Shown here one piece after another: positions 29,947 through 38,416 of a stretch of 64,000 bases of DNA; position 1 is the stretch's first letter, and each line of letters opens with the position of its first letter. The position numbers were made by a program, and so were the translations under genes. Under the pieces are notes generated by a model. That model saw only the letters and a program-made list of their open reading frames with translations, was not told where the DNA came from and ran no database searches. The stretch spans positions 1 through 64,000 of the forward strand of contig CAKUFT010000003.1 in assembly GCA_934650095.1 (NCBI GenBank), read 5' to 3'. This stretch comes from an uncultured Collinsella sp. (GTDB lineage Bacteria; Actinomycetota; Coriobacteriia; Coriobacteriales; Coriobacteriaceae).

Positions 29947-30303
29947 CGATCTGTCTGACCAGATAGGCCGGTGCGCGATGAAGTGTGCCGGGCTTTCTCC
30001 TGCTGAGGCTGAACGGTACTTCCGCCTTGGTTCGCTGGAACCGCCAAAAGGCGTTCCTGTGTTTAAAGGGCTGTTTTCCGAGGGGCATTTGACGCATTTT
30101 CGCTTTAGCGCTCTCCGGTTTTACAGCCTTTTCCGGAAGTATGCGGCAAATTCGGGAACCCCCGAGCACGCCGCCCTTTTCAAGTGTAGAAACCGCAGGT
30201 AGAGGCGTTGTCGCTATCTGGTATGGCCGGCCTCTTTGGATTTTGCCGCATACTTCCGGATTTGAGTGCGCGTACGATCGCTGGGGATAATTTGCGTCAT
30301 TGA
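29947..30303. other. Non-coding stretch with a 19-bp inverted repeat and a doubtful short frame
   Basis: TCCGGAAGTATGCGGCAAA (30132-30150) recurs as its exact reverse complement at 30242-30260, 91 bases away, with two more matching bases after one mismatch. A frame of 74 codons (29978-30202) overlaps the left copy. It resembles nothing I recognise, so it is not called as a gene. No transposase is present. The pair may be the ends of a small mobile remnant or copies of a dispersed repeat. Confidence 0.55.
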
Positions 30304-30747
30304 TTACATATCCAAAAAGTCGTTGGTGGCGCCGACGAACTCCTGCATGTTCTTAACGATGCGGCCGTCGTTATCGATTCGAATCTCAAAACGCTTCCAA
30401 GGGAATTTCATGATATGATACAGCGTTACCAGCACGTCCTGTTCTTTGCCAATCTTGAGTAACCAGCGAGCGCAATTGTCGCCGCAGGTTGAAGCGTTGA
30501 ACACCATGTCGGGGAGATTGCGTACCAAGAGCAGCGTCTTAACACCGCCAGACAGCTCTAGTGGACTGATCGAGCCCAGCTGCTTGCTTATGATGTTGTG
30601 AGGCCCGATGAGCTCTGACCCGTCAACGCCTTTAATCATCTGTGCAGCCAGGGGATCCTCGAACCAGGAATCCAGGTACGAGTTCCTAAAATAGGTCTCG
30701 GTGTCGTAAATGGAACCGGGGTAATCTCCCAGGTGAATGCTCAGCAT
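30304..30747 (-). CDS. DUF4869 domain protein
   Basis: The 147-residue protein begins MLSIHLGDYPGSIYDTETYF. Its middle, LGSISPLELSGGVKTLLLV and FNASTCGDNCARWLLKI, matches the conserved core of DUF4869, a family of unknown function found in gut bacteria. The start at 30747 has GGAG six bases upstream; a longer reading to 30846 would run over the operon terminator. There is no signal peptide or membrane helix. It is a single gene downstream of the aromatic amino-acid operon on the same strand, separated by a strong hairpin. Confidence 0.72.
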   Translation of the reverse strand: MLSIHLGDYPGSIYDTETYFRNSYLDSWFEDPLAAQMIKGVDGSELIGPHNIISKQLGSISPLELSGGVKTLLLVRNLPDMVFNASTCGDNCARWLLKIGKEQDVLVTLYHIMKFPWKRFEIRIDNDGRIVKNMQEFVGATNDFLDM

Positions 30748-30799
30748 GCGGATCTCCAGACGTTGTGGGAATGCAACGATTATATGCCAGTAATAAAAT

Positions 30800-30829
30800 G
30801 CCGGCAGCAGCGAGGTCGCTGCTGCCGGC
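30800..30829 (-). terminator. Terminator of the aromatic amino-acid operon
   Basis: GCCGGCAGCAGCGA and TCGCTGCTGCCGGC form a perfect 14-bp complement (about 13 bp with a minimal loop). On the minus strand ATTTTATTA follows. It lies about 50 bases after the aroQ stop. Confidence 0.8.
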
Positions 30830-30879
30830 GCTGGTGTTGTAGTCACACGAGTCAGTGCTCGTGAATTGGCACCGCCCAG

Positions 30880-31317
30880 CTACTTTTCGAGATGCTCTTT
30901 CAGCAGCTCCAGCGCGTGGGCGTAGCCTTGGAGGCCTTCGCCGGTGATGGTGGCGAAGCAGGCTAGGCGTGCGTAGCTCACCTGGCGGAAGTCCTCGCGG
31001 GTCTCGACGGCACTGATGTGGACCTCGACGGCGGGGATGGCGACGGCCTTGAGCGCATCGAGGATGGCCACGCTCGTGTGCGTGTAGGCTGCCGGGTTGA
31101 TGACGATGCCGTCGATCTTGCCGTAGGCCTCCTGGATCTTATCGACGATGCTGCCCTCGTGGTTGGACTGGAAGACCTCGACCTCGTCAAACCCCTGCGC
31201 GGCGCCTGCTTCCTTGCAGATCTGGACCAGGCGGTCGTAGTTATCGCTGCCGTAGATGCCCGGCTCGCGAATGCCGAGCATGTTGAGGTTGGGGCCGTTG
31301 ATGACGAGTGCTTTCAT
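30880..31317 (-). CDS. aroQ: 3-dehydroquinate dehydratase, type II
   Basis: The 145-residue enzyme removes water from 3-dehydroquinate, step three of the shikimate pathway. Its N-terminus ALVINGPNLNMLGIREPGIY is the type II signature, with the catalytic Tyr in GIYG; FQSNHEGSIVDKI and INPAAYTHTSVAI follow, and VEVHISAVETREDFR carries the conserved His. Length is typical (~145). The ATG at 31317 follows AAAGGAAG; a longer reading to 31365 overlaps the palindrome upstream. It is the last gene of the minus-strand aro operon. Confidence 0.96.
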   Translation of the reverse strand: MKALVINGPNLNMLGIREPGIYGSDNYDRLVQICKEAGAAQGFDEVEVFQSNHEGSIVDKIQEAYGKIDGIVINPAAYTHTSVAILDALKAVAIPAVEVHISAVETREDFRQVSYARLACFATITGEGLQGYAHALELLKEHLEK

Positions 31318-31352
31318 GGTTGCTTCCTTTGCGGTTGGGCGGAGTTGAATGG

Positions 31353-31393
31353 AAAACCACCACAAAGGTGCCTGTCCCCTTTGTGGTGGTTTT
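31353..31393. repeat. 16-bp perfect palindrome between aroQ and aroE-aroK
   Basis: AAAACCACCACAAAGG (31353-31368) and CCTTTGTGGTGGTTTT (31378-31393) are exact reverse complements around a 9-base loop, TGCCTGTCC. The A/T ends give a T tract on both strands, so it could act as an internal terminator. Its left edge lies just upstream of the aroQ ribosome binding site. Confidence 0.85.
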
Positions 31394-31396
31394 TGG

Positions 31397-32635
31397 TTAG
31401 AGGGTGTCGAGGAGGGCTTGGGCGGTGTTGGCGGCGCTGTCGCGGGAGTCGATGATGTAATCGGCCCAGGCGCGGTAACGCGGCATGCGCTGCTCGGCCA
31501 GCTTATCGATGCCGTCGCGGGCGGTGATGGGGCGGCCCTTGTGGGCGAGCTCGTCGAGCTTGCGGTTGAGCATTACGATCTGGCTGTTCTGGTGCAGCAG
31601 CGGGTAGTTCTCGTCGCGTGTGACCACGCCGCCTCCCGTGGACAGCACCAGGCCGCTGCGTTTGGAAATGTCTGCCAGGGCTGCCGTTTCCTGCTCGCGG
31701 AAGGCGGGCTCGCCGCGCTCGACGATAAAGTCGGCGCAAGGCATGCCCAGTCGTTCCTCGAGGGCGCGATCCAGGTCGATGTGCTCACGGCCCGTGAGCT
31801 GTGCCACCTGCTCGCCCACGCGGGTTTTGCCCGAGCCGGGCATGCCAATCAGCGCGATGTTCTGCTCATGGCGGGACAGGCGCTCCGTCACATCCAGAAT
31901 GCGCTCGCGCGGGGTGACCTGGCCGGTGTATCGCTCGACGGCTTGTGCGGCCTGGGCAACGAGCATCAGAAGGCCCCCGATGCAGGGTATACCGCGGCGC
32001 TCTGCCTCGAGCATCAGGCCCGTGCGGGCGGGGTTGTATACGATGTCAATGACTCCCTCGAGCGCATCGAGGCCCTCGAGCGTGCAGGGTGCGTCGGGGC
32101 AGTGGGGGAACATGCCGGCGGGCGTGCAGTTGACGAGCAGCGCGGCGTCGGACTGCTGGGCGATGTTGTCGTAGTTGACCTCGCTCGTGCGGCCTACGGG
32201 CACGACGATGGCGCCCAGATCGCCTAGCACCATGCTTGCCGTGGTGCCGGCACCGCCGGTGGCGCCGAGCACGAGGGCCTTCTTGCCAGCGACCTTGACG
32301 CCTAGCTCCTCGACTAGGCACTGAAAACCGAAGTAGTCGGTGTTGTCGCCGCGCAGACGGCCATCGGGCAGACGCGTGATGGTGTTGACGTTGCCCATGC
32401 GCTCGGCGAGCGGGCTCAGCTCGTCCAGGTACTCCATGACGGCGCGCTTGTAAGGGATGGTCACGTTGGTGCCTTCCCACTCCTCGCCCGTCATAAAGGC
32501 CGCAAGGTCCTCGGGCTCGCGTTCAAAGCGCACGTACTCCAGCCCCGCGAGCTCCTTGTAGATGGTCGGGGTGTAGCTGTGGCCCAGCACGCGGCCCAGC
32601 ACGCCGTAGGGGCGGGTTGCGGCGGTATCGGTCAT
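31397..32635 (-). CDS. Shikimate dehydrogenase / shikimate kinase fusion (AroE-AroK)
   Basis: One 412-residue chain carries two successive shikimate steps. Residues 1-~255 are AroE: the start VLGRVLGHSYTPTIYKEL, the catalytic Lys in GTNVTIPYK, GDNTDYFGF, and the NADP-binding GATGGAGTTAS. Residues ~265-412 are AroK: P-loop IGMPGSGKTRVG, DLDRALEERLG, RGEPAFREQE and the STGGGVV motif. The fusion would hand shikimate directly to the kinase, though channelling is not shown. The gene abuts pheA with no spacing and follows the same operon direction. Confidence 0.93.
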   Translation of the reverse strand: MTDTAATRPYGVLGRVLGHSYTPTIYKELAGLEYVRFEREPEDLAAFMTGEEWEGTNVTIPYKRAVMEYLDELSPLAERMGNVNTITRLPDGRLRGDNTDYFGFQCLVEELGVKVAGKKALVLGATGGAGTTASMVLGDLGAIVVPVGRTSEVNYDNIAQQSDAALLVNCTPAGMFPHCPDAPCTLEGLDALEGVIDIVYNPARTGLMLEAERRGIPCIGGLLMLVAQAAQAVERYTGQVTPRERILDVTERLSRHEQNIALIGMPGSGKTRVGEQVAQLTGREHIDLDRALEERLGMPCADFIVERGEPAFREQETAALADISKRSGLVLSTGGGVVTRDENYPLLHQNSQIVMLNRKLDELAHKGRPITARDGIDKLAEQRMPRYRAWADYIIDSRDSAANTAQALLDTL

Positions 32636-33781
32636 CTAGAGCACCTCCGTGTAGCTGCCAAAGTAGGTGAAGCTCTCGCACACGTCGTCGATGGAATCGA
32701 GCAGGTCGTCGAGGGCCTTGCTGCCAAAGGGGCAGTCCAGGTCAAAGTAGAACATAAACTCAAAGTCGTGCCCGGGGATGGGGCGGCTCTCGAGCTTGAT
32801 GAGGTTGATATTGAGCGCGTAGAAGCGCTCGAGCACGCGGTAGAGGGCGCCCGGCTCGTTGGTCGTGGTGATCATGAGCGAGGTGCGGTTGGCGCCGGGG
32901 TAGACGCGCGGCTCGCGGCTGATGACGACGAAGCGCGTGTAGTTGTTGTCTGAGTCCTGGATGTTGGGTTCCAGCACCTCCAAGCCGTAGAGCGCCGCGC
33001 AGCTGCGCGAGGCGATGGCGGCGACATCGGTGCGCTCGGAGCTGGCGACCATCTCGGCCGACATGGCCGTGTTGGGGTACTTGGTGGCGTGCAGGTCGTA
33101 CGCCTCGATAAAGCCGGCGCACTGCGCGATGGCCTGGCCGTGGCTGTAGACCTCGCTCACGTCCTGCAGCTTGGTGCCGGGTTTGACGAGCAGGTTGTGG
33201 TCGATCTTGAGGCGCAGCGAGCGCACGATGTGGAAGTCGAACTGCGCGAGCAGGTCGTAGACGGCGTTGACCGAACCTGCGGTGGAGTTTTCGATGGGCA
33301 GCACGCCAAACTCGCAGAAGCCGTCGCGCACGGCGCGCATGACGCCCTCGAAGGTCTCGAAGAACGCGATATCGGGCACGTCGAAGAGTTTGCATGCGGC
33401 GATTTGGCTGTAGGCGCCTTCGACGCCCTGGCAGGCGACGCTGGCCGTCTGGGGGAAGGGCGTATCGAGGGGCGCTGCCGTGGCGTGGGCCTTTTGCGAC
33501 ACCGTGATGCCCTTGAGCTCGTTGATGTAGCGCTGCTGCTCGGTCTTACTCATGCTCATGAGGAGGCGGAACAGGGTGATAGTCTGCGCCTCATACCGCT
33601 CGGGTGCGCGGCTGGCGAGGTTGTTGAGCTTGGAGCGCTCGCGGGCGGGGTCGAAGACGGCCTTGCCCATCTCGATTTTTGACTTGGCGACCTCGGTGGC
33701 AATGTCCATACGCTCGACAAAGCTGTTGAGGAGCGTGGTATCGATGCCATCGATGGCCTGGCGAATATCGGCAAGGTCCAT
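32636..33781 (-). CDS. pheA: Bifunctional chorismate mutase / prephenate dehydratase (P-protein)
   Basis: The 381-residue enzyme leads chorismate to phenylpyruvate. Residues 1-~90 are an AroQ-class chorismate mutase (DLADIRQAIDGIDTTLLNSF). Then comes the dehydratase (GVEGAYSQIAA, LPIENSTAGSV, and NNYTRF with the catalytic Thr). A C-terminal ACT domain (NEPGALYRVLERF, and LESRP, the phenylalanine-binding motif) implies feedback inhibition by phenylalanine. I took the ATG at 33781, with AAAGGGG upstream, over the GTG at 33796. The long palindrome at 33816-33930 separates it from aroC. Confidence 0.94.
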   Translation of the reverse strand: MDLADIRQAIDGIDTTLLNSFVERMDIATEVAKSKIEMGKAVFDPARERSKLNNLASRAPERYEAQTITLFRLLMSMSKTEQQRYINELKGITVSQKAHATAAPLDTPFPQTASVACQGVEGAYSQIAACKLFDVPDIAFFETFEGVMRAVRDGFCEFGVLPIENSTAGSVNAVYDLLAQFDFHIVRSLRLKIDHNLLVKPGTKLQDVSEVYSHGQAIAQCAGFIEAYDLHATKYPNTAMSAEMVASSERTDVAAIASRSCAALYGLEVLEPNIQDSDNNYTRFVVISREPRVYPGANRTSLMITTTNEPGALYRVLERFYALNINLIKLESRPIPGHDFEFMFYFDLDCPFGSKALDDLLDSIDDVCESFTYFGSYTEVL

Positions 33782-33815
33782 AGGGGCCCCTTTCACGTGT
33801 CGGATGGTGATGCTG

Positions 33816-33930
33816 AGGGGTAGTCTTTTTGGGACGGGGCTATTTTAGCTACCCCGACCACAAATCGACCAAACCGTCGCGTTAACTGCCGGGGCAGCTA
33901 AAATAGCCCCGTCCCAAAAAGACTACCCCT
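33816..33930. repeat. 115-bp palindromic element (35-bp perfect arms) between pheA and aroC
   Basis: Bases 33816-33850 and 33896-33930 are exact reverse complements over 35 positions, and one mismatch further in CCCCG pairs with CGGGG. Each arm contains GGGACGGGGCTATTTTAGCT. The ~33-base loop matches, in the opposite orientation, the loop of the element at 42543-42644 (shared GACGCGA-like and TTTGG segments). It lies inside the aro operon and may attenuate or process its transcript. Confidence 0.92.
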
Positions 33931-33943
33931 GGGTTGGTGGGTC

Positions 33944-35041
33944 TTAGCGCTGGGCGGCGTCCTCCAGGAGGGCGTCCCAGATGGCCAGTGCTGCGGCTGC
34001 TTCGGCTACGGGGACAGCGCGCGGGACGATGCAGGGGTCGTGGCGGCCGTGGACCGAGAGCTCGACATTTTCCATAGCGTCCATATCCACCGTCTGCTGC
34101 TCGCGGCCAATGGAGGGCGTCGGCTTTACGGCCATGCGCCACATGACGGGTGCGCCAGTCGAGATGCCGCCGAGGATGCCGCCGGCGTTGTTGGACTCGA
34201 CCTCGATCTTGCCGGTCTCGGCGTCGATGCGATACGGATCGTTGTTCTCGCTGCCGCGCATGGCGGCGACGGCAAAGCCCATGCCAAACTCCACGCCCTT
34301 CACAGCGGGAATGCCAAATGCAATTTGCGCGATGCGGTTCTCGATGCCGTCGAACATCGGGTCGCCGATGCCCGCGGGCAGGCCGTAGATGCCGCACTCA
34401 ACGATGCCGCCGATGCTGTCGAGCTCATCGCGTGCGGCCAGAATCTCCTCGCGCATGCGGCCGGCGGCAGCGGCATCAATGCAAGGCAGGTCGTTCTCCA
34501 GGATCGCCTTGCGGTCGGCCTCGCGGTAGACCATGTCGTCCATGGGCAGGTCGGAGATGCCGCCGATCTGCGCCACGTGTGCCATCACTTTAATGCCGCG
34601 GGCCTCGAGCGCCTGCAGCGCGATGCCGCCGGCAATGCACAGGGGCGCCGTCAGGCGGCCGGAGAAGTGCCCACCGCCGGCGACATCGTGCATGTTGTGG
34701 TACTTCACTCGTGCCGGGAAATCCGCATGGCCTGGGCGGGGCTTGCGGCGCAGCTCGGAGTAGTCCTTGGAGCGCGTGTTGGTGTTCTCGATAATCGCGG
34801 CGATGGGCGCACCAGTGGCGTGTCCATCGACCACGCCGGCGATAATGTGCGCGGCGTCGGCCTCGCGGCGCTTGGTCGCGGTCTCATCGCGGCCGGGGGC
34901 ACGACGGTCCAAAAATGCCTGCAGCTGCTCCTGGTCGACGGCAATACCTGCCGGAATGCCATCGAGCGAGCAGCCGATAGCGGGGGAGTGCGACTGGCCG
35001 AAAATGCTCAGATGCAAGACGTTGCCAAAGGTCGAGGACAT
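33944..35041 (-). CDS. aroC: Chorismate synthase
   Basis: The 365-residue FMN-dependent enzyme converts 5-enolpyruvylshikimate-3-phosphate to chorismate. The N-terminus SSTFGNVLHLSIFGQSHSPA carries the GESHG-type signature region (here GQSHS), followed by RRAPGRDETATKRREAD, ARVKYHNMHDVAGGGHFSGR and later DSIGGIVE. Length is normal for the shorter bacterial class. It is 2 bp downstream of aroA. GQSHS in place of the common GESHG is a small departure. Confidence 0.96.
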   Translation of the reverse strand: MSSTFGNVLHLSIFGQSHSPAIGCSLDGIPAGIAVDQEQLQAFLDRRAPGRDETATKRREADAAHIIAGVVDGHATGAPIAAIIENTNTRSKDYSELRRKPRPGHADFPARVKYHNMHDVAGGGHFSGRLTAPLCIAGGIALQALEARGIKVMAHVAQIGGISDLPMDDMVYREADRKAILENDLPCIDAAAAGRMREEILAARDELDSIGGIVECGIYGLPAGIGDPMFDGIENRIAQIAFGIPAVKGVEFGMGFAVAAMRGSENNDPYRIDAETGKIEVESNNAGGILGGISTGAPVMWRMAVKPTPSIGREQQTVDMDAMENVELSVHGRHDPCIVPRAVPVAEAAAALAIWDALLEDAAQR

Positions 35042-35042
35042 G

Positions 35043-36362
35043 CTATTCCTCCTCGAGTGTGACCTTACCGCCCAGCAGGCGGTAGTGGTCGAAGAAATCG
35101 GGATAGGACTTGTTGACTGCCTCGGCGCCGTGGATCACGACCTCGCCGGTGGCGCGGCTCGCGGCGATGGCGGCCATCATGGCGATGCGGTGGTCGTTGT
35201 GCGAATCGACCTCGCCGCCGGTAAAGGCATCGACGCCCTTGATGATGAGGTCCTCGCCGGCAATGCGCACCTGCGCGCCCAGCGCGGTGAGCTCGCGGGT
35301 GGTGGTGACCAAGCGGTCGGATTCCTTGATGCGCAGACGGGCGCAATCGCGAATGAACGTGCGACCCTGCGCCAACGACGCCACGGCCGAGATAACCGGC
35401 ACCAGGTCGGGAATGTCGTGGGCACTCATTTCAAAGCCAGCGAGCTTGTCGGACTGAACGGTGGCGGCGTTGGTGGAGCGCACGATGCGGGCGCCAAAGC
35501 GCGAGAGCGCGGCGAGCACGTTGCGGTCGCCCTGCGCCGAGCTCAGCGACACGCCCTCTACGGTGATCGGGTCGGTGCCGATGGCGCCGGCGCACAGCCA
35601 GAAGGCGGCGTTGGACCAGTCGCCCTCGACGGCCACGCTGCCGGGCGTGCGGTACGAGCCGCTGCTCACGCGGAAGTTCGTGACCTCGGGCTGGCCGTCC
35701 TTGGCGGGGATACGCTCAACGTTGACTTCGACGCCGAAGGCTTTCATGGCCTGAATCGTCAGGTTGATGTAGGGGCGGCTCTCGATGAGGCCGGTCACCT
35801 GCACGCAGGAGGGCTGGGCCAGCAGCGGGGCTGCCAGCAGCAGGCCGGAGATATACTGCGAGCTCACGTTGCCCGGCAGCACAAAGGTGCCCGGGCGCAT
35901 GCGGCCGCTCGTCTTGAGCGGAAAACCGCCCAGACCCTGCAGGTCGCAGCCGGCGGCGATGATCTCGTCCGAAAGCGGGGAGAGCGGGCGGGCGCCCAGG
36001 CGACCCTGGCCTACAAAAGTGGCCTCCGCACCCAGCGCGCAGGCGACGGGCAGCATAAAGCGCAGCGTGGAGCCGCTTTCGCCGCAGTCGAGTGTGCCGC
36101 CGGCGAGGGCTTTGAGCAGGCCAAATTCAACGCTCTTCATGGTGGGATGGACCTGGAAGCCGTCCTCGACGGTCTCGATGCGGGCGCCGAGCGCCGTGAG
36201 GCAGCGCACCGTGGCCTCGATATCGGCACAGGTGGTGTTGCAGGCGACGTGCGTCTCGCCGTTGGCAAGCGCGGCGCAGATGATGAGGCGATGCGCCATC
36301 GACTTGGACGCGATGGCGGGAACCGTGCCCTTGAGCGGGGACGGGGTGATGCGGGCTAGCAT
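35043..36362 (-). CDS. aroA: 3-phosphoshikimate 1-carboxyvinyltransferase (EPSP synthase)
   Basis: The 439-residue enzyme joins phosphoenolpyruvate to shikimate-3-phosphate. It shows the substrate-binding PAIASKSMAHRLIICAAL near the N-terminus, CGESGSTLRFMLPVACAL (related to the GNSGTTxR motif), and a C-terminal IKESDRLVTTTREL plus HNDHRIAMM. GES in place of GNA/GNS points away from the best-known class I form; drug sensitivity cannot be told from this. It overlaps aroB by 7 bp, so translation is probably coupled. Confidence 0.95.
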   Translation of the reverse strand: MLARITPSPLKGTVPAIASKSMAHRLIICAALANGETHVACNTTCADIEATVRCLTALGARIETVEDGFQVHPTMKSVEFGLLKALAGGTLDCGESGSTLRFMLPVACALGAEATFVGQGRLGARPLSPLSDEIIAAGCDLQGLGGFPLKTSGRMRPGTFVLPGNVSSQYISGLLLAAPLLAQPSCVQVTGLIESRPYINLTIQAMKAFGVEVNVERIPAKDGQPEVTNFRVSSGSYRTPGSVAVEGDWSNAAFWLCAGAIGTDPITVEGVSLSSAQGDRNVLAALSRFGARIVRSTNAATVQSDKLAGFEMSAHDIPDLVPVISAVASLAQGRTFIRDCARLRIKESDRLVTTTRELTALGAQVRIAGEDLIIKGVDAFTGGEVDSHNDHRIAMMAAIAASRATGEVVIHGAEAVNKSYPDFFDHYRLLGGKVTLEEE

Positions 36363-37462
36363 GCGGATGCGTCTCCCTTCTGGCCGAGGCCCTCGGCAAT
36401 TAAATCGTGGAAGGCGGAAAGCGGCGTGCGGTCGATGCTGCAGCGGCCGATGTCGTGCGGAATCACCAGATCGATGGTGTCGCCCGCACGCTTCTTGTCG
36501 TGGAGCGCCTCGGCAAAGACGGCATCGGCATCCAAGTTGCAGCGAGTCTTGAGGCCGTGACGGGCGCAGAGCTCCTCAATACGACCGGGCAGCTCGGCAT
36601 CGCAAACGCCATGCAAGGCAGCGGCACGCGTGATGATGCCCATGCCGATCGACACGCAGTTGCCGTGGCCGAGCTCAAAGTGCTCGCAGGCCTCGACGGC
36701 GTGTCCGGCGCTGTGTCCAAAGTTGAGCAGCTTGCGCTGGTTGGTCTCGCGCTCATCGGCAACGACCACGGCGCGCTTGATGTCGATATTGCGGGCGATA
36801 ATGAGCGCCACGCGAGCCACGTCCTTATTGAGGAGTTCCAGCGTGAGCGGGGTCTTCTCCAGCTCGTCGAAAAGCTCGGGATCGGCGATCACGGCGTGCT
36901 TGACGACCTCGCCGCAGCCGTCGGCGAACTGCTCGGGCGTGAGGGTCGCCAGACACCCCACGTCGGCGATAACCACGCTCGGCTGCCAAAACGCGCCGGC
37001 GAGGTTCTTGCCGGCAGCCAGGTCGATGGCCGTCTTGCCGCCGACCGACGAATCTACCATGGCGAGTAGGCTCGTGGGGATCTGCACAAACTTGCAGCCG
37101 CGCATGTACGTGGCGGCCACAAAGCCGGCCACGTCGCCCACGACGCCGCCGCCGAGTGCCACGATCACGTCGGAGCGCGAAAGCTCATACTCGGCCACAA
37201 ACTCCAAAATGGCAACGTAGGTCTCGGCGCGCTTATGGGCCTCGCCGGCCTCGAAGGTGCAGATGCTCACCGTATACCCCGCGGCCTCCAGGCTCTGCTT
37301 AACGGGCATCTGGTAGAGGGGACCTACGTTGGTGTCCGTCACGATGACGGCGCGAGAGCCGCCGGCGGTGGCGCGTACGAGCGGGCCCGCCTGCTCCAGC
37401 AAAAACGTGCCCACGTGCACCTGGTAGGGGCGTGCGGTGTCGATATCGATGGTAATCGCCAT
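36356..37462 (-). CDS. aroB: 3-dehydroquinate synthase
   Basis: The 368-residue NAD- and metal-dependent enzyme cyclises DAHP to 3-dehydroquinate. Its signature is ALGGGVVGDVAGFVAATYMR followed by FVQIPTSLLAMVDSSVGGK and, towards the C-terminus, LLNFGHSAGHAVEA with metal-binding histidines. Length and domain order are standard. The ATG at 37462 has AAAGGAC upstream. It lies between tyrA and aroA and overlaps the latter by 7 bp. Confidence 0.96.
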   Translation of the reverse strand: MAITIDIDTARPYQVHVGTFLLEQAGPLVRATAGGSRAVIVTDTNVGPLYQMPVKQSLEAAGYTVSICTFEAGEAHKRAETYVAILEFVAEYELSRSDVIVALGGGVVGDVAGFVAATYMRGCKFVQIPTSLLAMVDSSVGGKTAIDLAAGKNLAGAFWQPSVVIADVGCLATLTPEQFADGCGEVVKHAVIADPELFDELEKTPLTLELLNKDVARVALIIARNIDIKRAVVVADERETNQRKLLNFGHSAGHAVEACEHFELGHGNCVSIGMGIITRAAALHGVCDAELPGRIEELCARHGLKTRCNLDADAVFAEALHDKKRAGDTIDLVIPHDIGRCSIDRTPLSAFHDLIAEGLGQKGDASAC

Positions 37463-37498
37463 AAGCTTCGGTCCTTTCGACCTGGCGTGATAGGTGGT

Positions 37499-38413
37499 CT
37501 AGTGGGAGGCCTCGTCGTCGAGCGCGCGCTTGATGCGGTCGCCCTCGGCAAGGAGGTTCTCCAGATAGCGCTGGTCGCGGTCCTTGAGCGCACGGCTGTA
37601 GGCGCCGAGCGACTCGATCAGATGGTCGATCTCGAAGGCGAGTGCGTCGGCATCGTCGATCATGAGCTCGGACCACATCTGCGGGTTGAGGTGTGCCACG
37701 CGGGTGAGGTCGCGGTAGCTGCCGGCCGAAAAGCCGTGGTGGACCTGGGCGGTCGGGCTCTTAACGTAGGCGTTTGAGACGACGTGCGCGAGCTGGCTCG
37801 TAAAGGCGATGACGCGGTCGTGCTCGGCAGCGCTGGTCACGCTGAACTTGCCAAAGCCCAGGGGGCGCACCATCTCGCGCACCTGGCCCAAAAGCTCCAG
37901 CTTAAGTGCATCGTCCACCGCGGGCGGCACGAGCACCAGCGGTGCGCCCTGGAACAGGTCGGCGCGGGAGTGCGCATAGCCCGAGAACTGCGTGCCCGCC
38001 ATGGGGTGCGCGCCCACAAAGTAGAAGCCGTGCTCGCGGGCGAGCTCAAAGGCACGCTCGCACACGATGCCCTTGACGCCCACGGTGTCGATGACCACGG
38101 GGCCCATGATGGCCTCGGTGTCGGTGGCGTCGGCGAGCGCCTGGGCGTGCGCCTCGAGCCACTCGATGCACGCCTCGGGGTAGCAGGCCAGCACGATAAT
38201 GTCGCACTCGCCGAGCGTCTCGTCGTTGAGCTCGCCGGCGACGGTGCCCATGCTGGCTGCCGTCATGACATCGTCATCGGGATCCCAGGCCAGCACGCGG
38301 ACGCCCGCCTGCGCATAGCCGCGGGCGAAGCTGCCGCCGATCAGTCCCATGCCTACAATGCCGGCGCACTTGGGGCCGCCCTGGTTAACGCGTGCGTTTC
38401 TCACCGTTCCCAT
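37499..38413 (-). CDS. tyrA: Prephenate dehydrogenase
   Basis: The 304-residue NAD(P)-dependent enzyme converts prephenate to 4-hydroxyphenylpyruvate, the tyrosine branch. The Rossmann motif is GIVGMGLIGGSFARG near residue 20; DIIVLACYP, VIDTVGVKG, FVGAHPMAGTQFSGY and FTSQLAHVVSNAY are family motifs with the substrate-binding His. It has no fused chorismate mutase or clear ACT domain, so its mutase step must rely on PheA or another enzyme. It follows aroF by 3 bp. Confidence 0.94.
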   Translation of the reverse strand: MGTVRNARVNQGGPKCAGIVGMGLIGGSFARGYAQAGVRVLAWDPDDDVMTAASMGTVAGELNDETLGECDIIVLACYPEACIEWLEAHAQALADATDTEAIMGPVVIDTVGVKGIVCERAFELAREHGFYFVGAHPMAGTQFSGYAHSRADLFQGAPLVLVPPAVDDALKLELLGQVREMVRPLGFGKFSVTSAAEHDRVIAFTSQLAHVVSNAYVKSPTAQVHHGFSAGSYRDLTRVAHLNPQMWSELMIDDADALAFEIDHLIESLGAYSRALKDRDQRYLENLLAEGDRIKRALDDEASH

Positions 38414-38416
38414 GGA

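Noticed and set aside
29978-30202. 74-codon frame after the ATPase gene
   Set aside because: No family resemblance, no clear ribosome binding site, and it overlaps the inverted repeat; left uncalled.
30132-30260. 19-bp inverted repeat as ends of an insertion sequence
   Set aside because: Only 91 bases lie between the copies and no transposase is encoded; kept only as a possible remnant or dispersed repeat.
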